In this document: in pieces, positions 1 through 7,318 of the stretch
Numbering within the stretch: the first letter of the stretch is position 1
Layout: each line of letters opens with the position of its first letter
Source: JBNJGB01 sp051747385
Lineage (GTDB): Bacteria > Myxococcota_A > UBA9042 > PHBI01 > JACKFB01
Assembly: GCA_051747385.1 (NCBI GenBank)
Contig: JBNJGB010000034.1
Span: 1-64,000, forward strand
Direction of reading: 5' to 3'
Length of the DNA stretch: 64,000 nt
Notes under the pieces: generated by a model
The model's database searches: none
What the model saw: only the letters and a program-made list of their open reading frames with translations
Told to the model about the DNA's origin: nothing
Made by a program: the position numbers and the translations under genes

Positions 1-1443
1 GTCGCCGTCGCCGTCGAGGTCGGAGTCGGTCTGGTCGGTGTTGGCGACCGTCGGACAGTTGTCGACGTCTCCGCAGACGCCGTCGCCGTCGATGTCGTCG
101 TCGGGATCGTACGGACAGACGTCGCAGGCGTCCGGCGTCCCGTCGCCGTCGGAGTCGAGGGTGTCGTCGCCCCTGTCGCAGTCATCGCAGGCATCGCCCG
201 TGCCGTCGCCGTCGGAGTCGGTCTGGTCGGCGTTTGGCGTCAGCACGCAGTTGTCGTGGTCGTCGCAGACGCCGTCCGCGTCGCTGTCGAGGCAGGGGTG
301 CTCCGTGACGTTGGTCTCGAACGGCGACGGCAGCTCGTCGGCCGTCAGGGTCGCCTGGTTGTAGACGACCTCGGCGCCGTCGCGCAGGTCGACGACCGCG
401 CTGAAGCTCACGGTCAGGCTCTCCCCCGGGTACCATGTCCCGACGGGACCCCAGGTCAGGGTGTCGCCCGCGCCGCAGTCCCCGCTGTCGCTGCACCAGC
501 CGCCGTCCAGGGGCTCCACGGCCGCCAGGCCCGCGTCGATGACGTCCGTCACGACCACGTTGGTCAGCGGAACCTCACCCGTGTTGGTGAAGGTGAGCGT
601 GTAGTAGATGGTGTCGCGGGTGACCACCGGCGTGCCGCTCTCCGGGCTGGCCAGCTTGGAGCCGTTGAGCAGCGGGATCGGCACGGGGTTGTTGCCGCCC
701 TTGTAGGGGGAGTTGTGGACCTCGGTGATGGCGAGGTCGCCGCAGTAGCCCGCGCTCCCGAAGGCGGCCTTGTCCACGGACCACTCGTAGACGAGCGGGT
801 AGATCCACGGGAAGTCCGGGTCGGCCGTGGTGCCGGGATCGTACGTGTTCGTCGGGACGCGCGCCGGGCTCACCTGGCCCTTCTGTGGCCAGGTGGGGGA
901 CGCCACGTTGTGGTTCCACTCCATGGATGTGCCGCAGTCCGCGATCCAGGCCGGATCGCCGAAGTTGACGGCGCCGTCGCTGCCGTCGTCGCTCGCGCAG
1001 AGGCTCAGGACCTGGCCGTCCGTGTGCTTCTGGTGCTCCGAGACGTAGTCCAGGTAGAAGTCCAGCGCGAGGTTCCCGGCGCAGTCGTAGAGCAGCACCT
1101 TGATGTGCTCGCTCTGGGTCAGGTCGTGCAGCTTGTGCTGCTTCGACCACCCGATGGAGTTCTGGCCGTAGGTGTTGTCGTTGACCCCCACGCTCTGCTC
1201 GAACCCGAAGTACACGCGCGAGTCGTCCTCGGTCTCGTACAGGAGACCCGCGAAGTCCCCGCTCACCTGATCCTGGGTGTAGGTGACGCCCTGGACCACG
1301 TAGGCCGGCTCGACCACCCCGGTGACCGGATCGCGGACGAACCCGTCGACCTGCGGCGCCTGGGCGCCCGCGAAGCCCGACCACGCCATCACACACGCCG
1401 CCACGCAGGCGGACGCCACACGCACTCGTGCGCTCATGTCCAT
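1..1443 (-). CDS. Secreted DUF11 / thrombospondin type 3 repeat protein (partial)
   Basis: The frame is open from the ATG at 1443 to the left edge, so only the first 481 residues are seen and the C-terminus is missing. The start is chosen because GAGGGG lies 7 bases upstream; a second ATG two codons later is worse placed. Residues 1-29 form a signal peptide ending in a GAQA-type site. The middle is beta-rich. Around residues 270-370 a segment with TFTNTGEVPLTNVVVTD matches the DUF11 adhesin-type repeat. From about residue 385 to the edge are tandem DSDGDG / DNC-P / DQTDSD units, the thrombospondin type 3 calcium-binding repeats, with paired Cys. Such proteins are usually cell-surface or released Ca-binding proteins. 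The actual function is unknown. Confidence 0.85.
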   Translation of the reverse strand, partial: MDMSARVRVASACVAACVMAWSGFAGAQAPQVDGFVRDPVTGVVEPAYVVQGVTYTQDQVSGDFAGLLYETEDDSRVYFGFEQSVGVNDNTYGQNSIGWSKQHKLHDLTQSEHIKVLLYDCAGNLALDFYLDYVSEHQKHTDGQVLSLCASDDGSDGAVNFGDPAWIADCGTSMEWNHNVASPTWPQKGQVSPARVPTNTYDPGTTADPDFPWIYPLVYEWSVDKAAFGSAGYCGDLAITEVHNSPYKGGNNPVPIPLLNGSKLASPESGTPVVTRDTIYYTLTFTNTGEVPLTNVVVTDVIDAGLAAVEPLDGGWCSDSGDCGAGDTLTWGPVGTWYPGESLTVSFSAVVDLRDGAEVVYNQATLTADELPSPFETNVTEHPCLDSDADGVCDDHDNCVLTPNADQTDSDGDGTGDACDDCDRGDDTLDSDGDGTPDACDVCPYDPDDDIDGDGVCGDVDNCPTVANTDQTDSDLDGDGD

Positions 1444-1693
1444 CTTTGCCCCCCTCATTGGACGTCGGAGATCCGACGGGCACCGAGGCGTTCGCGCCCG
1501 GTATGGCCCGTCGTCGTCCGCAGCACCATGGAGTCGCGGCTTCGAGCCGTCGCCTCCATCGCGACGTCAAGTTACAAGATGAGCTCCCGCTTTTGGGGGA
1601 GAGTTGCCGTCGGCCTGTAACTGCCGCCCGGGAGGCTCTTGTGCTACAGATTCGGGCCCAACCGAATAGGCCTGCGCCGAAGGAGAGCCGCGC

Positions 1694-2377
1694 ATGCACG
1701 TCGACGCCGGCGACATCCGCTTCCTCACCCCGACCGTGCCCGTGTATGTCTTCCAGGCGGAGGAGGAGGGGCCCACGGCCCTGATCGAGGCCGGCATCCA
1801 CGGCGACGAGGTGGCCGGGGTGCACGCGCTCCAGGAGGTGCTGGAGGAGGGCATCCGACCGGTCCGGGGCAGGCTGCTGATCATCCCGGTGATGAACCCG
1901 CCGGCCTATCGGGCGCGTCAGCGGACCCGCCCGGGCGGCCTGGACCTGAACCGCTGCTTCCCGGGCGACGCGGACGCCGAGGAGCCCGAGCGGCGCCTGG
2001 CCCGCAAGTACATGGACCTGATCCTGGAGGAGCGGCCGGCCCTGGTCGCCACGCTCCACGAGAGCTGGAAGCGATTCCACCCCCAGGTCGCCCAGTCCTT
2101 CGGCCAGACGCTGGTCTACGGGGTGGAGCCGATGCCGGGGGTCGTCGGGCGGGTGGTCGACCGCCTCAACGAGGATCTGGAGCACCCCTACGAGGTCTGG
2201 TCGCCGCACTACTACCCGGTCTCCACGTCCTCGACCGAGGTCATCGTGGACGCCGTCGGCTGCGTGGGCCTGTGCGTGGAGACGTGGCTCGGCTTCGAGG
2301 AGGCCCGGCGCGTCACGATGCAGCGGGCCGTCGTGCGATACCTCCTGGAGGACTTCGGCCTGCTGGACCCGGCATGA
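1694..2377 (+). CDS. AstE/AspA-type zinc deacylase (M14-like)
   Basis: 227 residues, no signal peptide, so probably cytoplasmic. The family (succinylglutamate desuccinylase / aspartoacylase, related to M14 carboxypeptidases) removes acyl groups from amino-acid or small amide substrates using one zinc. Visible signature: GIHGDEVAG with candidate zinc ligands His36 and Glu39, the NPPAYRARQR and DLNRCFPG segments that follow it in this family, and a third candidate ligand His122 in TLHES. An AAGGAGAG ribosome site precedes the ATG. The next gene overlaps its stop (ATGA), so the two are translationally coupled. The substrate cannot be read from the sequence. Confidence 0.8.
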   Translation: MHVDAGDIRFLTPTVPVYVFQAEEEGPTALIEAGIHGDEVAGVHALQEVLEEGIRPVRGRLLIIPVMNPPAYRARQRTRPGGLDLNRCFPGDADAEEPERRLARKYMDLILEERPALVATLHESWKRFHPQVAQSFGQTLVYGVEPMPGVVGRVVDRLNEDLEHPYEVWSPHYYPVSTSSTEVIVDAVGCVGLCVETWLGFEEARRVTMQRAVVRYLLEDFGLLDPA

Positions 2378-3123
2378 TCCACCTGACCTTCGACCAGGAC
2401 TGGGCTCCCGCGTGGGCGACCCGGACGATCCACGATCGCCTGCGTCGGGCCGGACTGGAGGGGACGCTCTTCGTGACCCAGGACTGCCCGAGCCTGGCGG
2501 ACGCGCGGACCTCCGGCGTCCTCGAGCTGGGCTGGCATCCGAACTTCCTGCCCGGCTCGTCGCACGGGGGGAGCATCGACGAGGTGCTGGACACGCTGGC
2601 CGGGTGGGTGCCGGAGGCCGTCGGCGCGCGGGCGCACTGCCTGGTGAGGGGGACGCCTTTCCTGCAGGCGTACGGGGCGCGCGGGCTGCTGTACGACGCC
2701 GCGGATCTGCACGATGGCGTGCCCGGCCTGGAGCCCTTCCAGAGCTGGACCGGGCTCGTACGCGTCCCCATCTGGTTCGAGGACGACGTCCACCTCTCGC
2801 GTGGTCGGGCGTGCACCCTGGAGACCCTGGACCTGGAGTCGCCGGGCCTGAAGGTGTGCACCTTCCACCCCGTGCTGGTGGCCCTGAACGTGGCGGACCT
2901 CGGGGCCTACGGGGACCTCAAGGCGGACCTGTCGGAGCGCGGTGTGGCGCTGCCGGACGCGACGGAGGAGGACTTCGGGCGACATCGCCAGGACGAAGTC
3001 CCCGGGGTCGGGGATCTGCTCGAGTCACTGATCGGCTGGCTGGAGGTCCACCGCGACCGGTGCGGCGGGCCGCTCCGCCGTCTGGTCCAGGCGGGGCGGG
3101 AGCCGGCCGGAACCGGGGATTGA
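2374..3123 (+). CDS. WbmS-like polysaccharide deacetylase family protein
   Basis: 249 residues, start ATG overlapping the upstream stop by four bases. The opening LTFDQDWAPAWAT, the LGWHPNFLPGSSHGG segment (about residues 52-66) and the CTFHP motif (about 169-173) match the WbmS-type branch of the NodB/polysaccharide deacetylase fold, where the Asp pair and His residues hold a metal. No signal peptide is present. Many relatives sit in surface-polysaccharide loci, but here the only partner is the zinc deacylase upstream; the pair may act in sequence on one acylated substrate (inference). A solitary soluble enzyme of unknown substrate is equally possible. Confidence 0.7.
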   Translation: MIHLTFDQDWAPAWATRTIHDRLRRAGLEGTLFVTQDCPSLADARTSGVLELGWHPNFLPGSSHGGSIDEVLDTLAGWVPEAVGARAHCLVRGTPFLQAYGARGLLYDAADLHDGVPGLEPFQSWTGLVRVPIWFEDDVHLSRGRACTLETLDLESPGLKVCTFHPVLVALNVADLGAYGDLKADLSERGVALPDATEEDFGRHRQDEVPGVGDLLESLIGWLEVHRDRCGGPLRRLVQAGREPAGTGD

Positions 3124-3191
3124 CCGGGTTGTGGCGCCCCGGCGTGCCGTCTAGGATCCTCCCTCACACCGAGATTCACGAGGAGGAGCCC

Positions 3192-3947
3192 ATGTCCACG
3201 CGAGACGAGCACGGATCCGTTCGCTCCGAGCCCGGCGCCATCGGCCGTCGCGGCGCCCTAGGGATGATGGCCGGCGCGGTCGCCGGGAGCGTGCTGGCGT
3301 CCGGCCCCACGGCCTCCGCGAAGGCCCCGGAAGGCCGCGCGCCGAAGATCGAGGAGTACACCCTGCCGCCGCTGCCCTACGACAAGGGCGCGCTGGAGGG
3401 CTTCCTGTCGGCCGAGATCCTGGAGCTTCACCACGACAAGCACCACGCCGGCTACGTGAAGGGGCTCAACGAGACCCTCGCCGCCATGGAGGAGGCCCGG
3501 AAGAAGGGCGACCTGGGCTCCATCAAGTCCCTGGAGCGGGCGCTGGCCTTCCACGGCAGCGGCCACGTCCTGCACACCCTGTACTGGAACTCCATGAGCC
3601 CGGACGGCGGGGGCGCGCCCAAGGGCGTCCTGAAGACCATGCTCGAGCGCAGCTTCGGCAGCGTGGACGCCTTCCGGAAGCACTTCGCGGCGGCCACCAA
3701 GAAGGCCGAGGCCAGCGGCTGGGGCATCCTGGCGTACGAACCCTTCGGCAAGCGCCTGATCGTCCTCACCGCCGAGCACCACCAGCAGATGGGGCTCCAC
3801 GGGAGCGTGCCGCTGCTGGCCTGCGACGTGTGGGAGCACGCGTACTACCTGAAGTACCAGAACCGCCGCGCGGAGTACGTCGACAAGTTCATGGACGTGA
3901 TCCACTGGGACTACGCCGCCAGGCGCCTCGCGTCCACCCTGGGCTGA
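3192..3947 (+). CDS. Exported Fe/Mn superoxide dismutase
   Basis: 251 residues with AGGAGGAG before the ATG. The mature domain (about residue 52 on) carries the four metal ligands of the Fe/Mn family: His80 in ELHHDKHHAGYV, His128 in GHVLH, and Asp212 and His216 in DVWEHAYYLKYQNRR. It converts superoxide to oxygen and peroxide. Unusually it has a roughly 45-residue leader with a twin arginine (IGRRGALGMMAG), a hydrophobic run and an ASA cleavage-like site. This suggests Tat export of the folded, metal-loaded enzyme to the periplasm. Fe versus Mn preference cannot be decided by eye. It is convergent with the GH31 gene 20 bases away. Confidence 0.92.
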   Translation: MSTRDEHGSVRSEPGAIGRRGALGMMAGAVAGSVLASGPTASAKAPEGRAPKIEEYTLPPLPYDKGALEGFLSAEILELHHDKHHAGYVKGLNETLAAMEEARKKGDLGSIKSLERALAFHGSGHVLHTLYWNSMSPDGGGAPKGVLKTMLERSFGSVDAFRKHFAAATKKAEASGWGILAYEPFGKRLIVLTAEHHQQMGLHGSVPLLACDVWEHAYYLKYQNRRAEYVDKFMDVIHWDYAARRLASTLG

Positions 3948-3963
3948 CGGGCGCTTCCAGCCC
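3941..3963. terminator. Weak hairpin between convergent genes
   Basis: GGGCTG (3941-3946) and CAGCCC (3958-3963) form a 6-bp stem over the stop codon of the superoxide dismutase gene, facing the end of the GH31 gene. There is no T-run, so a terminator role is only suggested by position. Confidence 0.25.
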
Positions 3964-3966
3964 GGG

Positions 3967-6630
3967 CTATTCCAACCCCAGGGTCACGTCGGCCGCGTCG
4001 ACGCCGGCGGGCAGCTTGACGAGCAGGGTGCCTCCCCGCTCGGCCAGCACGGTCCAGCCGGCGTCGACCCCGGCCAGGGCGTCGGCGTCGGGCTGAGACT
4101 CGAGCGTCCCGCCGTCGCCGTCGGCCACCGACACGACCGGCGTGTGGAGCCCGAAGACCTCGAAGACGACCGCGCCGTCGAACTCGTCGCCCGCGCTGCG
4201 CTCCAGGTGGAGGATCTCGTTGCTCCGCGCCTGGGTGACCGCGGTGCCGTCGTAGAGAGTGAAGCTGCTCTCCGGGCCGAGAGTCACGCGGACGTGGAGC
4301 GGGCCGGCCTCCGTGGCGAAGGAGTCGACGGTGTCCGGATCGGCCACGGGGTTCAGGGTGTCGATGGTCGGCCGCAGCATCGGGACCGGGGCCCCGGCGC
4401 GGACGAGGAACGGGATGGTGTCGAGCGGCGCGTCCAGGGTGACGGAGTCGCCGCCCTGGTGGCGATCGCCGGTCCACCAGTCCACCCACGTGCCTTCGGG
4501 CAGCGTGACGTCGCGCTCGGTCACGCCCGGCGCCACCACCGGCGCGACGAGCAGGTGGTCCCCCAGGAGGTAGGTGAACGACGGGTGCACGCCCAGCTCC
4601 GGGTGGGCGAGGCCGAGCGGGCGCTGGAGGGCCCGGCCGTCGCTTTGCAGGCGATCGACGTAGCTCCACATGTACGGCCACAGCCGCAGGTGGAGGCGAG
4701 CATAGCGCCGGTACCAGCCGAGCATCTCCTCGTCGAGGACCTCGTCGTCGCCGAACGCCCACGGCAGGTCGTTCGTGTTGGTGCCCACCTGCATGACCGT
4801 GGACAGGGCCGTGTGCTCGAACCAGCGGACGTAGGTCTCGCGATCGGGAGGCGCGTGGCGGTAGCCGCCCGTGTCGGAGCCGAAGTAGGGGAAGCCCGAC
4901 GGGCCGAGGGACGAGCCCGCGACGACGGCCGCCGGGACCCCGCCCACCGCGACGTAGGTCTCGCCGCCCGCGTCCGTGTACTCCTCGCCGTGGGGCGCGA
5001 AGGAGGCGTCGATGTCGCCGGGCCAGACGATGACCCCGTTCACCTGGTCGCCCCAGGAGCCGGCGCGGCACAGGAGGAAGCCCCCGTCCTCGGGGAGCAG
5101 CTCCGCGTAGGCCCGGTGATAGAGGTTCTGGTATCGCCGGTGCATGGTCAGCTCGTTCGTGCCGTCGTGAAACGACGCCGTGATGCGCGTGCCGAACGCC
5201 CCGGCGATGACCTCCTCGGCGTAGTCGAGCTTGTAGCCGACGATGCCCAGGTCCACGTAAGGCTGGAGCCGCTCCTGCCACCAGTCGAAGGCCTCGGGGT
5301 TGCTGAAGTCCAGGGGCGGCCCCCAGTTGGCGAGGGCGGTCTGGAGCTCCGGCGCGAAGAAGCCGTGCTCCTCGGCGTAGGCGTACAGGTCCGCCGTGTC
5401 CTCGTCCTCCGGGTCGACGTACGGCGTGTGCCAGAGCGCCATGCGGAAGCCCAGGTCGTGGGTGAGGTCCATCATCGCCGCCGGGTCGTCGTAGGTCGCC
5501 GGGTCGAAGTCGAAGCTGTTGACCCCGCTCGCGTAGGGCCGGTCGATCCAGTAGCCGGTGGTCGCCAGATCCAGGTCCCGGATGGTCTGCAGGTCCGCCT
5601 CCACGGCGTCCTGGCCGGCCACCTCGTCCCGCCAGATCCACGGCCCCAGCGCGTACCGGGCCACGGCCCCCGGGAAGCCCGTCACCTCGTAGTAGTGGCG
5701 GGTGAGGTCCAGCGGGTGATCCTCTGCGAAGAGGTGGAAGCGCAGGCCCTCCTCCCAGGCCGGCCCCGGGGCGAAGGTGATCTTCACCTCGTCGTCGGCC
5801 TCGGTGGCCATGGCGAACACGCCCGGCCGGTAGGACTCCACGAACACGCCCCACCCGGTGGTCCCCAGCAGCAGCGGGACGGGGACGTGCCGCTCGTTGT
5901 ACCCGCTCTCCAGGGAGGCGGGCTCGAACTGCATCGCGCGCACGGTGCCCCGGTGCTCGACCCGGTCGAACACCTCGCCGAGCCCGTAGAAGCCCTCCTC
6001 GGCGTCCACGCGGGGCCGCAGCCGGAACATGACCGCCGGGTCGCCGGCGCCGACCGTCCAGTCCACGGCGAAGCGCCCGTCGGCGGGCGACGTCACGACC
6101 AGGGTCGCGTCGCGGCCGTCGTCCATGGCGAGGATCACCTCGAGCCCGCCGGTCGTCGTCTCCACCGAGGCCACCGCCTCCACGGCATGCCAGGCCAGGC
6201 CGTCGGGCGGCGTGTAGAGGTTCTCGAAGTCGTCCCCGCCCTCCAGGTAGTACGGGTCGTAGTTCAGGGTCTCGTCCAGGCTCGGCACGACGCCGATCAC
6301 CACGCCGTCCAGGGGCAGACGCAGCAGGGCCTCGTCTCGGTGCACGAGGCGGAGCACGCTCCCGTCGCCGACCTCGAGTCGCGTGTGCTCGCCGGCCTGG
6401 AGGGAGCCCGTCGTGGTCGGGGAGGCGTCCGGCCCCGCGTCCTCGGCGTCGCCTCCCACCCCGTCCGGCTCCGGGGCGTCCGCCGCGCCGTCGGCCACGT
6501 CCATCGTGCCCGCGACGTCGCCCGAGTCCGCCGGTCCGCCGTCGTCTCCGCACGCCGCCCACGTGGGGAGCGACACCACCAGGACGCCGAGGACGAGGTG
6601 TCGGGGGATGATTCGTCGGGAGTCGCGCAT
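3967..6630 (-). CDS. Secreted lipoprotein glycoside hydrolase family 31
   Basis: 887 residues. A signal peptide ends in a lipobox (PTWAAC), followed by an Asp/Gly/Ala-rich linker to about residue 80, so the enzyme should be a membrane-anchored lipoprotein. The rest is a GH31 alpha-glycosidase: an N-terminal beta-sandwich, a TIM barrel and C-terminal beta domains. Asp469 in GYKLDYAEE fits the nucleophile position, and Asp539 in WPGDIDASF fits the acid/base; their spacing of 70 is normal for the family. GH31 members cleave alpha-glucosides or alpha-xylosides; the sugar is not evident here. It probably releases sugar from external alpha-glycans. A GGAG ribosome site lies upstream of the ATG. Confidence 0.88.
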   Translation of the reverse strand: MRDSRRIIPRHLVLGVLVVSLPTWAACGDDGGPADSGDVAGTMDVADGAADAPEPDGVGGDAEDAGPDASPTTTGSLQAGEHTRLEVGDGSVLRLVHRDEALLRLPLDGVVIGVVPSLDETLNYDPYYLEGGDDFENLYTPPDGLAWHAVEAVASVETTTGGLEVILAMDDGRDATLVVTSPADGRFAVDWTVGAGDPAVMFRLRPRVDAEEGFYGLGEVFDRVEHRGTVRAMQFEPASLESGYNERHVPVPLLLGTTGWGVFVESYRPGVFAMATEADDEVKITFAPGPAWEEGLRFHLFAEDHPLDLTRHYYEVTGFPGAVARYALGPWIWRDEVAGQDAVEADLQTIRDLDLATTGYWIDRPYASGVNSFDFDPATYDDPAAMMDLTHDLGFRMALWHTPYVDPEDEDTADLYAYAEEHGFFAPELQTALANWGPPLDFSNPEAFDWWQERLQPYVDLGIVGYKLDYAEEVIAGAFGTRITASFHDGTNELTMHRRYQNLYHRAYAELLPEDGGFLLCRAGSWGDQVNGVIVWPGDIDASFAPHGEEYTDAGGETYVAVGGVPAAVVAGSSLGPSGFPYFGSDTGGYRHAPPDRETYVRWFEHTALSTVMQVGTNTNDLPWAFGDDEVLDEEMLGWYRRYARLHLRLWPYMWSYVDRLQSDGRALQRPLGLAHPELGVHPSFTYLLGDHLLVAPVVAPGVTERDVTLPEGTWVDWWTGDRHQGGDSVTLDAPLDTIPFLVRAGAPVPMLRPTIDTLNPVADPDTVDSFATEAGPLHVRVTLGPESSFTLYDGTAVTQARSNEILHLERSAGDEFDGAVVFEVFGLHTPVVSVADGDGGTLESQPDADALAGVDAGWTVLAERGGTLLVKLPAGVDAADVTLGLE

Positions 6631-6711
6631 GGCCTGCTCCTGTCCGCCGTCGGGCGGCGGGAGGATAACAGGCCGGTCGCCCCGGGGGGAGCGCGCTCCC
6701 GGTCCGCTGGG

Positions 6712-7044
6712 TCACAGCAGGTTGAGGTGCTCCATCTCCGCGTAGGGACGCTCCGCCTCCGCCAGGTCGGCGACGTGGACGAACTCGGCGACGTGGCCCA
6801 TCTGGTCACGCACCTCGGCCACGTCGTGGTCCCGGTGCGCGCGCTCGATGGTATCGGGCTCGCGCCACTCCAGGATCTCGACGTAGGTGCCGTCCAGGGC
6901 GCGACACAGGATGGGCTTGCGATCCGTGATCCAGCCCTTGTCGCGGAGGACGCGGACGTGGTCCACCAACAGCTCCTCGATCCGATCCGCCGCCCCGGGC
7001 TGCGCCCTCGGGCGATAGCACGCCATCACGATGACCGGGTCCAT
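6712..7044 (-). CDS. Small protein, probable dimeric alpha/beta-barrel fold
   Basis: 110 residues with an excellent AAAGGAGG ribosome site. The pattern of a beta strand (VIVMACYRPR), a helix (ADRIEELLVDHVRVLRDKGW), then the strands ILCRALDGTYVEILEW and a helix rich in charged residues resembles the ferredoxin-like fold of the antibiotic-biosynthesis-monooxygenase / EthD type. Members bind small molecules or haem, but no specific catalytic residue can be named. It lies upstream of and on the same strand as the GH31 gene, about 80 bases apart with a 14-bp palindrome (6687-6700) between, so co-transcription is uncertain. Confidence 0.65.
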   Translation of the reverse strand: MDPVIVMACYRPRAQPGAADRIEELLVDHVRVLRDKGWITDRKPILCRALDGTYVEILEWREPDTIERAHRDHDVAEVRDQMGHVAEFVHVADLAEAERPYAEMEHLNLL

Positions 7045-7318
7045 ATGCTACCTCCTTTCCGGGGGAACCTGCCCCAACCCGCTGCAAGGTCCGCGCCCGG
7101 TCCCGGCCGTGGTCGGGGCGATGGGGCCTCGCGGGGCGTTACCGGCGCGGGGAGACGGAAAAAGTGAGAAGTGAGTAGGTTTGACCCCACGTGGCGGCGG
7201 GATGTGGCGCGGTGCCCCGAGCGGGGCGAGGCGGGTCGCGTGTAACCCTCGGGGCGGGGCCGCTGGACTGCATGGGGGCACCCCTGACACGGTTCGCCGT
7301 CAAGGAGGTGAGACGATC

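Noticed and set aside
1..290. Tandem GTCGCCGTCGGAGTC-like DNA at the left edge as a satellite or CRISPR
   Set aside because: It is the coding sequence of thrombospondin type 3 DSDGDG repeats read on the minus strand.
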